Below the pieces are notes generated by a model. The model worked only from the letters and a program-made list of their open reading frames with translations. It made no database searches and had not been told where the DNA came from. Of a DNA stretch of 64,000 nt, positions 1 to 11,258 are shown in pieces; position 1 is the stretch's first letter; the number at the start of each line of letters is the position of its first letter. Source of the DNA: Megaleporinus macrocephalus (lineage: Eukaryota > Chordata > Actinopteri > Characiformes > Anostomidae); the NCBI GenBank assembly GCA_021613375.1, contig CM038716.1:14703774-14767773 (forward strand), read 5' to 3'. Position numbers and translations under genes: made by a program.

Positions 1-439
1 TCTTCTTGTTGTTTGTAAACCAATGGCAGTTAGGAAGGCGGGACTTTACACATGATAACACTATTACTATCGGTTATTATGTTTTATGATGGTGATCACA
101 GTGCCGTGACTGAAATTTAATGATTCGATTTGGGAGTGGTCCCAAGGGTCCTGGTTAGGGTTAGCTTTTGACCCTATTGGTTTCACGTCATCGGCACATC
201 AGCTCCCAGTTAAATTCCTTATTACAGAACAGAACTAACAGTCTCTGTTGCTCTAAATGATCTTCTTCCATCCTAAGAAGTAGTAACGCATCCCCCACAT
301 TCTCAGGCTTTATGTCTAGGATGAAAACCTACCTGCTTAGTCAAGACTTAGTCAAGATCTTCGGTGCAGGTCTTGGGATTTATGGATGTCTGTAAACACC
401 TGATCGTCCAGCACATCCTCTGAAATGAAGGGTGTTGAT

Positions 440-615
440 GTAACAGCCTGAACTCTGCTAAGAGCGCTTTATAGCAGATGTTGGATCATCATTGCTGTGA
501 GGACTGGTTGAACGTTAGTGAGGTCAGGTACTGATGTTGGATGATCAGTTCTGCTTAAATTTATCCAAAAGGTATTGGACGGAGCTTCATCGCTTCAGAA
601 GACAGCTCCACAGTT
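440..615. mobile_element. Dispersed fish repeat, fragment 1
   Basis: This stretch shares a diverged but colinear sequence with 2,516-2,665 and with 42,972-43,215. Shared landmarks are GATGTTGG, CATTGCTGTGAGGACTG, TTAGTGAGGTCAGG and GGAGCTTCATCGCTTCAGA. Three diverged copies within 64 kb show an interspersed element, and the sequence resembles a non-autonomous DNA-transposon-like repeat I remember from several teleost genomes. No coding capacity or termini are visible here. Bases 1-440 before it are unique-looking AT-rich sequence in which I see no gene. Confidence 0.55.
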
Positions 616-1217
616 TAAACTCCACTATCTCCACTATTTGTAGGGTGACCTTACAGTCCATAGAACTTGTGTATGTGAGCAGCTGAGCACAAGCAATAGA
701 TGGATAGTCTTAAATGAACTCCAGAGAAGCCGTCTGGATATTTATGGACATATACAGCCAACGGTACACTGAAATGTTTCAGTGCTAATGTTATTCCTCA
801 GTGTTTCTTGAAAACCTGCACCCACAGTTCTGGACAAGCTAACTGAAATGAACTTTGCTAGCTGATGGAAACTGAACGTCTTAATCTGTTTTTAATTAAA
901 TTAGTTGTTAATAATCTAAACTTACCGTCTGCTTACCGGAATCAGGGTTTCCAGCAAGATTGATAGCACCAAACATGCTTTCATATTAAATACACAATAT
1001 ACTGTGCCTCAGCATGAGTCATTTAAAAAATCTTGTTTTTTAAATGTAATTTTTAATTATTAGATATTTATACTCATATATATTAGATATTTATACTCAT
1101 ACCATATTAGTACAGGTACATTTGTGTTATTAAATTTTCACAGTATCCTGCAATTCAGAGAGTGAACTCTGGATGGCAGCAGAGTCAAAGAAATGAAGGC
1201 TGTTCTGCCATTGCACC

Positions 1218-1227
1218 TGTGTGTGTT

Positions 1228-1317
<90 letters not shown>
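1218..1317. repeat. (TG)n(TA)n compound microsatellite
   Basis: An alternating TG tract runs directly into an uninterrupted AT tract of more than 60 bases. It is read as a Cys/Val then Tyr/Ile open frame on the plus strand, which is an artefact. Confidence 0.95.
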
Positions 1318-1321
<4 letters not shown>

Positions 1322-1391
1322 TATGCCTCTTATTCTCCCTAGTATTCTTTTCTTCTTTTAATTCTATAAATTAATTAATTCAAATGAAGAT

Positions 1392-1545
1392 CCAAAGAAC
1401 AGCACATTTCCACACTTACAGACTGTAGTTCATCTGATTCTCTGTATACTTTATTACTCTGTTCTTTAATGATCAGGACCCCCACAGGGCAGAGCAGGGA
1501 GGTGGGTCATTCTCAGCATTGTAGTGACACTGGCGTGGTGGTGGT
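1392..1545 (-). mobile_element. Dispersed repeat, inverted partner of 30,790-31,045
   Basis: The reverse complement of this segment aligns along its length with about 30,890-31,040. Shared blocks include GCTGAGAATGA, CCACCTCCCT, GTGGGGGTCCTG, TAATAAAGTATA and GATGAACTACAGTCTGTAAG. It is a member of a common fish interspersed repeat, present once in each orientation in this window. Family name not assigned. Confidence 0.7.
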
Positions 1546-1550
1546 GTTAT

Positions 1551-1553
1551 GTA

Positions 1554-1614
<61 letters not shown>
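1551..1614. repeat. (TG)n(TA)n(TG)n compound microsatellite
   Basis: TG, then AT, then TG dinucleotide tracts immediately follow the dispersed repeat at 1,392-1,545. A (TA)n tract also lies close to the other copy of that repeat (30,644-30,702). Confidence 0.9.
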
Positions 1615-1857
1615 CTGTGTTTGTCTGGTTTATGTCACACTTTGGGGACCAAAATCTGGTCATATATTGATGTATTGGGGACCTTTCATCATTGTAAGGA
1701 CCACAGGCTGGTCCCCATAAGGTAAATAAATATTATATAAATAAATTTTAAATAAATTAATTTTAAGGTTAGTGTTACAGTCAAAGCTCGGTTAGTCTAG
1801 TAGTAGCTCTCTGAAGAGTTCACAGAAAGAGGTTTTTGTGCTTGTATGTGTCATTTT

Positions 1858-2352
1858 CACCATCACCACCACTGTAAACACCACCATCACTGTAAACACC
1901 ATCACCACCACTGTAAACACCACCATCACTGTAAACACCATCACCACCACTGTAAACACCATCACCACCACTGTAAACACCACCATCACTGTAAACACCA
2001 TCACCACCACTGTAAACACCACCACCACTGTAAACACCATCACCACCACTGTAAACACCATCACCACCACTGTAAACACCACCATCACTGTAAACACCAT
2101 CACCACCACTGTAAACACCATCACCACCACTGTAAACACCACCATCACTGTAAACACCATCACCACCACTGTAAACACCATCACCACCACTGTAAACACC
2201 ATTACCACCACTGTAAACACCACCATCACTGTAAACACCATCACCACCACTGTAAACACCATCACCACCACTGTAAACACCATCACCACCACTGTAAACA
2301 CCATTACCACCACTGTAAACACCACCATCACTGTAAACACCATCACCACTGT
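1858..2352. repeat. Minisatellite of mixed 18- and 21-bp units
   Basis: Units of the form TGTAAA followed by four or five CAY triplets alternate as 18-mers (CACCACCATCAC type) and 21-mers (CACCATCACCACCAC type). About 25 units are present. Because both unit lengths are multiples of three, long open frames (His/Cys/Lys, Thr/Val/Asn and Val/Phe/Met) exist on both strands. None has gene features. Confidence 0.95.
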
Positions 2353-2515
2353 ATCTGAATCATTTCACACCAAAGCTCTCTAAATCTCTCTGTTTACACT
2401 TCAATCACTGAAATATGTATTTTATTAATGTCTCTACACTGACAGTCATTTTCTGGGTGGTGTTGGTTTGGGGACTGTTGGAGATTCAGTTGAAAGGTAT
2501 GTAGTGTAACTCTAC

Positions 2516-2665
2516 TGGGAAGGCTTTAGATTAGATGTTGGAACATTGCTGTGAGGACTGATTGAACGTTAGTAAGGTCAGGGAGTGATGTTCGATGATT
2601 AGTTCTACTTGAATTCATTCAGAAGGTATTTGATGGAGCTTCATCGCTTCAGAAACCACAGCTAG
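2516..2665. mobile_element. Dispersed fish repeat, fragment 2
   Basis: This is a second diverged copy of the element at 440-615, recognised by the blocks TGCTGTGAGGACTGATTGAA, TTAGTAAGGTCAGG and TGGAGCTTCATCGCTTCAGA in the same order. Confidence 0.55.
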
Positions 2666-2734
2666 AGGTTCAAGTTGTACGACCTGGCATTGACAGGGTG
2701 ACCTTACAGTCATTAGAACTTATATTTAAACACA

Positions 2735-3374
2735 TGCACAGCGTCCTGCATGTGTTCCTCCACCGTGCAGGTACTTTGCTTCGTTGGTTTGGGGACAGTT
2801 GGAGATGCAGTTGAAAGGTATGTAAGTATGAAACCAGTAAACATGGTTAGGCATGAATGAAAAGTAATGTTGTAAGGACCATTAACTGGTCACCATAATG
2901 TAAATAAATAATTTATATGGTTAGAGTTACAGTCAAAGCTCGGTTTGACCAAATGAATGGTAGTCTATATAATAGGAGTTCACAGAAAGAGTTTTTTTGT
3001 GTGTGTGTATGTGTCATTACAATACAATTGACCACACTGGGTGATTTATGAACATAGAATTATTTAAGAATAAATATTCCAGATTTATGTTACTTACCAA
3101 AAACTTATACAGTGGTGGTGAAGGGAACCAGACGTCCACCTCTAAAAGCTTCCTCACAGAAAGTTATTAATGTCTAAGATTAAAGGCTGAGATGTTGTTT
3201 TATGATATTTTTGAGAAAACATTGACCTTAAAATATAAAATTTTACCGTCAACAACTCTAGAAGTGCACAGCGTCCTGCATGTGTTCCTCCACCGTGCAG
3301 GAACTTTGCTTCGTTGGTTTGGGGACAGTTGGAGTTGCGGTTGAAAGGTATGTAGTATTAAACCAGTAAACATG
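2735..3374. repeat. 110-bp direct repeat pair, 530 bp apart
   Basis: Segments 2,735-2,845 and 3,265-3,374 are nearly identical, both starting TGCACAGCGTCCTGCATGTG and ending CCAGTAAACATG. Between them, 3,110-3,180 contains a block (GGAACCAGACGTCCACCTCT) also found at 31,322-31,341, so the interval is repeat-derived. The second copy ends about 100 bp beyond the gap43 polyadenylation signal, which puts a repeat boundary at the gene's 3' edge. Confidence 0.85.
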
Positions 3375-3454
3375 AAAGCTAACGTAGAGGCAGCCAATGA
3401 CTCTACTCTGGAAAGCTTCGGTCCATTCACAAACACAGCACACGCGTCTTGTGA

Positions 3455-4330
3455 TGATAATTGGCACATTTCTTTATTTCGAAAACAGACATTGAAACTT
3501 TTTTTTCCACAATTGAACTCCTTTTTAGATTCAAACTTGACATTGCACTCACGTGAACATAGGAAAAGGCTGTATTTTTCTTTTCGTCATCTTTTTTTTT
3601 CTTCGTCTTCTAGTTGTTTCGCGTTTCGATTTTTTCTCTTTTCATATTTTAAACATCAGCGCAGGAAATATCTCCAATTGATATCAAACCGTCATAACAA
3701 CACCAAGGACATCGAAGAAAGAAGCCACACGTTTTGGTTTACCGTGACCGCGAGAAGGTTCCCCTCTCAGGAGGAATTCCCATGCAAGGAAATCAGATGG
3801 GTTCAAGCTATCCATGAAATGCTGGCCAAAACAATGCGTCAACATAGAACACTGAAGGGGAATATAATACTTCTCCCTCTCAAAGAGCAGTGCACTACTA
3901 CTATGGGTCGATGGGAAAGGCGTTAAAGGTGTACTCGTGTGCCTGTGCGCGAGTGTGAAGAACTAGGAATGCAAACCAGGGTCGAACGGCTGGAGTAAGA
4001 AAATGTGTCGTCTGTCCTTTGGTGAAGTCGATGAAAGTACGGGCTCGGACTCTCGTCTGTTTCTCGCACGCCGAAGCAGCCAGCACCAGATCACTTCACT
4101 GCTAGCTTGAGCCGCAAGTTGCATATGGAAACTCCCCCCCCGGCCCCCCGCCCCGCCTCCCCGACCTCCCCGACCTCCCGCCCGAACCCCCCGAAGATGT
4201 AAGAAATTCATTGCCACACGAAAAAATAGGACGAACAAATAAAAACTGACTGCTTTGTTCCACAATCAGAGGGCGAAGAGCAACCTTTTCATAATGATCT
4301 GTTACCACTTTACAACTCTGCCTCGTCTTC
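3455..4330 (-). other. gap43: gap43 3' untranslated region (inferred)
   Basis: This is the sequence from the gap43 stop codon to the likely cleavage site. In mRNA sense it is purine-rich with A-rich runs and ends in an AATAAA followed by GT-rich sequence. About 870 nt is a plausible length for this gene. The block at 4,130-4,195 is unusually C-rich on the plus strand (G-rich in the mRNA) and is probably structured. The end is inferred from the signal alone; there is no transcript evidence. Confidence 0.6.
3473..3478 (-). terminator. gap43: gap43 polyadenylation signal AATAAA
   Basis: On the minus strand AATAAA lies 853 nt after the stop codon. About 30 nt further on is the GT-rich stretch TGTGCTGTGTTTGTG, a good match to a downstream cleavage element. 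It is the first canonical hexamer after the stop that I can find. Confidence 0.65.
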
Positions 4331-4410
4331 TTAAGCCTTCTCGTCCTCGTCCTCCTCCTTGCCCGCTTCCGAAACGGCGCCGTCTGCTGGCTCGGAGTCG
4401 TCTGCAGCAT
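4331..4410 (-). CDS. gap43: gap43 coding exon 3 (C-terminus)
   Basis: A pyrimidine-rich acceptor ending CCATTCGCAG precedes 4,410. The first two bases AT complete the split codon G|AT (Asp212) from exon 2, after which [20 protein letters not shown] then EDEKA and a TAA stop follow. The acidic tail fits GAP-43. The exon is only 80 nt, so it is easily missed by ORF-based gene calling. The phase match with exon 2 and exact closure of the 714-nt reading frame are the main evidence. Confidence 0.93.
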
Positions 4411-7400
4411 CTGCGAATGGGGAGAGAGCGTAACAGGTGAGGTAGGTTCCAGGATAGGTGTCGGTTGCTTTGATTGCGGCTTCCATTCTTTACACACCCC
4501 CAAAGTTCAGTCTTAGAACTTTACAGTCTTAGAACCTAGAACTTAGAACTCAACTAACCCAAATACTACACACACAGTAAAACCACACTCACCATTTGAG
4601 TTGACCTTAAAACAGGTGGGGCATAGTGGAACCTGACCACTGGGTTAAACACGTCAGTGTACACACATACACACACACACACTAGTGAAGAGACACACTA
4701 GGGGCATTGAAACACACACACACACACACACACTAGTGAACACACACACTAGGGGGCAGTGAAACACCCACGCCTTTAGATCTGAGAACATCCTCAGATC
4801 TTCTGTCCATCCTTCCACTGTGAGAAGACACCTCAACACTGTGGGTTTGAAAAGATGTGTAGATGTTCAAGAAGCTCCTCACCGAGAAAAGGAGATACAG
4901 ACACAACAAACAAAGAAGCTGAACACTGGACTGACCACCCCAGAGTCCAGAACCCCAACACCACTGAAAGGACTGACCACCCCAGAGTCCAGAACCCCAA
5001 CACCACTGAAAGGACTGACCACCCCAGAGTCCAAAACCCCAACATCACTGAAAGGACTGACCACCCCAGAGTCCAGAACCTCAACACCACTGAACGGTCT
5101 GACCAACCCCAGAGTCCAGAACCTCAAAACCACTAAACGGACTGACCACCCCAGAGTTCAGAACCTCAACACTTCTGAATGGACTGACCACCCCAGAGTC
5201 CAAAACCTCAACAACACTGAATGGACTGACCACCCCAGAGTCCAAAACCTCAACACCACTGAAGGGACTGACCACCCCAGAGTCCAGAACCTCAACACCA
5301 CTGAACGGTCTGACCAACCCCAGAGTCCAAAACCTAAACACCACTGAATGGACTGACCACCCCAGAGTCCAGAACCTCAACACCACTGAACGGACTGACC
5401 ACTCCAACCCTAGTCCAGAACCTCAACACCACTGAATGGACTCACCACCCCAAAGTCCAGAACCTCAACACTATTAAATGGACTGACCACCCCAGAGTCC
5501 AGAACCCCAACACAACTGAATGGACTGACCACCCCAGAATCCAGAACCTCAACACCACTGAATGGACTGACCACCCCAGAGTCCAGAACCTCAACAACAT
5601 ATTAGATGTTCTTATTGATGAAATACACGTATTGATCAGATATAGATTTTTAAACTATCCATATACAGTATCTGGTTTGAGCTTGGCTTCATTAGTTGGA
5701 CCTCTGGAAGTTAGAAGTTTGCCACTAAGCAGCAGAAGTGCGATCAACGTCTAAGACTGAACTTCTCAGACTGTGGAAGGAATGGAAGCTGTAACAGAGG
5801 TAAAGTGTGGACCCTCTAAACACTGATTAGATTTACTTGTACATGTAAGAAGAACCCATCGTTGGTAGACTGATGTACGAACCACATGTTTATCATGTCT
5901 GAGTTCCTCAGATCAGACCAGCGGGCTAGGATTTCACTAATGCGTGGCTTCATGTGTCGTTCAGAAGAGGCGGCGATCCAGGAAACGCTGTCCTTCATGG
6001 TTGCTAAGTGTTCCTGCAGAATCTGCGAGAACATCGTTAAAGCCTAATTGTGGTCAAGTCATGCACTTTAGATTGAATCGCTCGGCCCACATCAGTATGG
6101 ATCTCTGGGTGGACCCGCCGCGCACTTACAGCCCGAACTAGCCGATCCAGAAGCAGGAGATCGATGCGGTAATTCAGTTAGACCAAAGCTCATCCTGTTT
6201 TCCCTTCAGGAATCATCGACGTGCAATAACAAGTATGGCCAACGTCTTTGGCTAATTATCTCCGAGACGGAGCGCCGCGCGTGCTTGGCGAGTGAAAATC
6301 ACGTCTGCTGACGGAGCGGCGCTGGCGAACCCAGGAACCGGCCTTTCTTCCCTCGCTCGAGCGTTAAATTCGTTCTCACACTTGTTTGTTCCGCTGCGCT
6401 CGCCATTCTGTCCGGCTGATTACGTTTTTGATGGAGCCGCTACTCTCCTTCCTCGCAATCAGGAGGCGTTAATGAAAAGCTCCCCGCCGGAGCTTCACAC
6501 CTTTTAAAGGACTGAGGTCATAATCAGCGCCTCTGACGTCGGAAGGTTTAAGAAGAATCTGTGGTGTTTGTTTAAATCACTGCTGGTCTTTTCTAGATTT
6601 GAGCGTCTACAGTTGACCAACAGGTGGGGCAGTCGTGGCCTGAAGGTTCGGGATCTGGTCTTGTGACCGGAAGGTCGGTGGTTCGATCCCTGGGACGAGC
6701 AGGACACGACTGAGGTGCCCTTGAGCAAGACACCTAACCCCAACTGCTCTGGGCCCCTAGTGTTTTCACTAGTGTGGGTGTCTCGCTGCACGGATGGGCA
6801 AACTAGTTCTAAATTCAACCATAGCGGAGCGGGCAATGTTAGCGTGGGTGAACGAGAGGTCAGGCCCCGACCGGAGCTGGATATACAGTACTGTACAGCA
6901 CAGGTTGTAGGCACTTGGGCATTAATATATATTAAAATCTACTTTTTCAGGTGACATACTGTTTATAAACATGAGTAACTGTGTATTATCCTTACCATCT
7001 ACCTGGAAATTGGGCCAATCTAATTTTTCTTGAAACCCTTTTTCTTTAAAAGCTCTTGTGAAGCTTGAACCCGTAGATTCTGAGTTTAGATTTGATAGAA
7101 ATATTTTTTTTTCCATATTTCTGCATAACTGATGGTTCAAACGTACTGACTCAGGGTTCTTTACAGTGGTGGTGATGGGAACCACCACCATAGCTTTTTA
7201 TTTAATATCATCACCAGTGAATGTGCATGCGCTTTCTAGGTGTCCAAAGAATATATATCTACATTTTTTACCATTTCTAATTTTTTTTACATCATTTAAA
7301 CGTGACACCTGAAATTTCTTGATTAATGGACCAATAGAAATGCTTTAAAATGGCTTCAAAATCTCATTAGAAGTTGGTAAAGCTTGTGTCTGTAAAGTTA

Positions 7401-10400
7401 GTATTTTGGAGAGATGCTCTGTTTTCTTGGATGTTTATGGTAGTTAATATTGGTAAACATGAAATTCTATCTTCCACCTTCATGTACCTCCAGAGTTCTG
7501 GGGTCTCGTGTTGGCCGGCTGCTCCAGCATTGGCTGGCTGGTAGCTCACTTGTTGCAGCAGCTCTTCAACAGCTACTCAATACTTGGTTTACCAGTTCTT
7601 TCTACTGGAGATGCTCTTCCATAGTTTAAAGATCTCACTCAGTATGAAAACAGAATAACAGTTCAATCTCTTCAGCAGCCTTGCGCAAGTTTACAAATAC
7701 ACTACACCCTCAGATGAAAGTTAGGAGGCTGTCTATGGGGTGGTGCCCTCAATAACACCTCAATACCTTCAGTTCGGGAAGATAATTTGATTGAAATTAT
7801 ATTGTATATGAGTATATGAATCTGGTCTCCAGACTTTTTATTTTATTGTCCAGGTTTTTTAAATGTATCACTGGAAAAACTGGTGTATGCTAAGAAGTTG
7901 GACCTTAAAACCACTGATGGACCTTTAAGGGTTTGTTTTTACCTTGATGATCTAAAGCGTAGCTGCATTGTACCCTTGTTTTTGAACCATATACAAGATA
8001 TTGTAAAGTTTTTCAAAGGTTTCCAGGAGTAGTTACAGTTGCTGGGCTCTGAAGGACCAACTAGGTAAACCAATCTGCTGTAGCGCCACCCTGAGGCAGA
8101 CCAGCTCTGGTTAGTTAAGAAGTTTATTTTTTTATGGACCCTCCAGAATTTTAATTTTGCGAGCATGACTGGGGGTCTGTAGGCCGACTGTAGGATCTTC
8201 TAGAATGAAGAACTTGTGACCGTATTTAAGCAGATGTTTCCGGAAACCCACCTTTGTTGTCTTGTGTTTGGTTTGCTTCCTCACAATCGGCTGTCTCGCT
8301 AGCAGCGGCAGGCACGTCGGCTTGTTTGGCTTCCGCCTTCTCCTCCTCCTCCTTCTTGTCTGCGTTTACATTCTCGGCGGGTTTCTCGGCCTCGGCGGTG
8401 GGCACTTCTCCGGGTTTCTCCGCTTCCTTCGCCTCCTCCTTGGCTTCCTGCTTGGCAGGAGGTTCCGAGGGGGACTTGGCTGCAGGAGCTTCAGTCTTGC
8501 CTTCGTCGGGCGCGGCCGGAGAGTTAGCAGGCGGTTCGGTCACGGGGCTTTTGGCCTTCTCCTCGCTGGCCTCCTCGGCCGGTTTCTCCGCGGCGGGGGA
8601 AGCGGCTTCCTCCTTCTTCTGCTCCTCCTCGCCGGCCCCTTCCTTGGGCGCCTCCTCGGACGCCTCAGCCGCATCAGCCTCTGCCGCCTCCGGGGCGGCC
8701 GGACTGTCCTCCTCCTTGTCGTCGTCCTTCATTTTTTTCCGGATTATGTGTCCCCGGAAGCTGGCCTGGATCTTGGTGGCCGCCTTGTGGGCTTTGTCCT
8801 CTGGTTTGGTGCCATCCTGTTTGATCTCCTGGTCAGCCTCTTCATTCTTCTCCACCTGGGGGTCAGAAATGAAGGTTAAGGTCATGGCGTGGTCACCCTG
8901 TGTTCTCCACGAAGCATCAACATGATACATAAACACCAAAAAACCCAAACACGTGCCATAGATGGTTGGGTGACTCTAGAACGTTGAATAAATGGACGCT
9001 TAAATGGACATAAATGCAGGATTTGCTCTACGTTCACAGCCCTGCCAATCACTACACCAGCTGAATATATAATCAGAGCTGATCCAGTAGGTGTAGGCGG
9101 TCTTACAATAAGCCATGAGGCTGGCAGAGTAACACAAGGCCTACTGTGGCCTATTGTAATGGTTGTATAGCATAGTGGATAACACCACCACCCAACACGT
9201 GGAAGGTAAACGATTGATTTCCAACCATGCAGTGCCAGATACAATGTCCTGGTCAATTTAGGTCCAACATAATGTAAATCTAGGTCCAAATTACATCATC
9301 ACCAAATAAGAAATGGCCTAAAATATCAAAATAATAATGTTTTTGTGTGTTTCTTTGTAACAATAAGTTTAAAAAGCTTATGTAACAGTTATATATGTTT
9401 GGTTAATTGCACTTTCCACGCGGTACAGACACTCAAATGGACTCTGTTTGAACACAGTGTTTACAGCGGGACCGCTTAAGCGGCACTAAAGCGGCACAAC
9501 AGTGTCTCTGTAGCTCCGGCCAAAGACGCTGCTTCTCAGAAGCAGGATAATTATCCAGCAGCTCCGGCAAAGACACCACGCTGAGCCTTAAACACCACGC
9601 CGGAGTTGTGCACTCTGCTGGAAGCCATGTTTGCCTGACAGACTTTAAGCAAGCAGGAAACCTGCAGCTGTTAGCTACGTGATTAGCGGGCCGCAGATTT
9701 GTGTTAGTGGCGCTTTGGTGAGGCGTTATGGCTCGTACCGACGGGAACTGGGTTTGCTAACCGTGTGCTAATGATGTGTAGTGTTTTACTGGGTTAGAAA
9801 TACTCAAAATATAAATAGAATTAAATAAATGTGCTTAAAGTTTTGGGTTCTAACTGCTAAATACTCATCAAATACACAAGGTTCCTTTGGAAATGGAGGT
9901 TCTAAAGTTAAGGCCTTTGTTAGAACTCACTGCACCCGATAGAATAAACACAGAGACTCAAACAGAAGCTCACAAACTCTACGCAATGTAGGTAGTGTTT
10001 AGCATCCGAGCTTAAAAGTTTGGGAATGTCCATGCAGTTCCTAAACACATCAATAAATAAATAATAATTTTTTTGTCCCATAAAATGTGCATTTATTATG
10101 TTATATGTCCAAAGTTTTAAATACAAGAGCATTTAATCTAAGCTGAACTAAGCCTAAACAGCCTATCGTCATGGTTATGATGTCATAGCCATGAGTAAAT
10201 TCAGCTTAAAGCTGTACTGTTAATGGCTGTCACTGAGTTAACTGAAATAAGGAACCGACTCCTTCAGACTATAGATCTTAGAACCTGACGGGTTGTTTAA
10301 ACACTTTCAGCCCAGACTGCTTTTGGAATGAGACAGAATACAGGACAGCCAGTCAGAACAGAGCTCATTTACATATCCTGAGGAAACGTTGGCTACTGGT

Positions 10401-11205
10401 CTTATGAAAATGGACTGTATTTGGGACGTAGACCCACTCCAGACGGGCACTGATTAAACAACACAATGAGAAAATATAAATCTAGGTCTGAGGGAAACTG
10501 TGAGAGTACCTGCCCAAAACATCAAGAGCAGGAGCATCAAAGACTGAGTGGGCTCGTCTGAACGAACTGCAATACTGACGGACATCAACACTTTCATGTC
10601 GACTACAGAAGAAATCAAATGAGTCGGTGCTGTTCATGGAAATCTGCACCAGATGCTCATAAAATCGTTAGGACTCTGTTCAGAACGGCCCACCGATCAT
10701 CATACTGGGCACTGTTTAGGGTCTTATAGGGAACTGTTTTTGTCTAGGTGTCCGAAACTACAACCTGTTCACTATACAGTGCAGTTCAGGCTTGACTGAG
10801 TTTGTAACTATACTCTGTTCACTATATGTGCTCTGTGAACCGTACAGGGAAATTATGTAATAGTGAGTGTTCAGTATAGTGCTCCTGATTTTTCAAACGT
10901 AGAGCAATCCCTAAATTGTGAATAGTGACAGTGCAATAGTGAACAGGGTACTATATAGTACATATGGTATATCTTTGAATATAACCCAAAATAATGTACT
11001 ATAAAGTGAACAGGGTATAGTTTCAGATATACCCCAAAGCAGGCACTATAAAGTGAGGAATGTTTGGTTTTAGATAAACAGGTTCTATAAATATACCCTG
11101 TTCACTATACAGTTCTGGGGTATTTCAAAAACTATACCCTATTCACTATTTTGGACAATGTCTGAAACTACAATGTCTGTTATAGTGAAAAGGGAATAGA
11201 TGTAC

Positions 11206-11258
<53 letters not shown>

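Noticed and set aside
1792..2383. His/Cys-, Thr/Val- and Val/Met-rich open frames
   Set aside because: All three overlap on both strands of one CAY-rich minisatellite whose unit lengths are multiples of three.
3372..3926. 184-residue plus-strand frame
   Set aside because: It lies opposite the inferred gap43 3' UTR and shows no recognisable domain; the minus-strand AATAAA explains the region better.
4820..5407. Open frames on both strands in the 42-bp array
   Set aside because: By-products of a 42-bp tandem repeat in gap43 intron 2.
6650..6695. tRNA gene
   Set aside because: A- and B-box-like sequences are present, but they are the head of a SINE with a SINE body; no complete cloverleaf was recognised.
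8254..8925. 223- and 205-residue plus-strand open frames opposite gap43 exon 2
   Set aside because: Antisense shadows of a GC-rich, low-complexity coding exon; the minus strand has the IQ motif and the splice sites.
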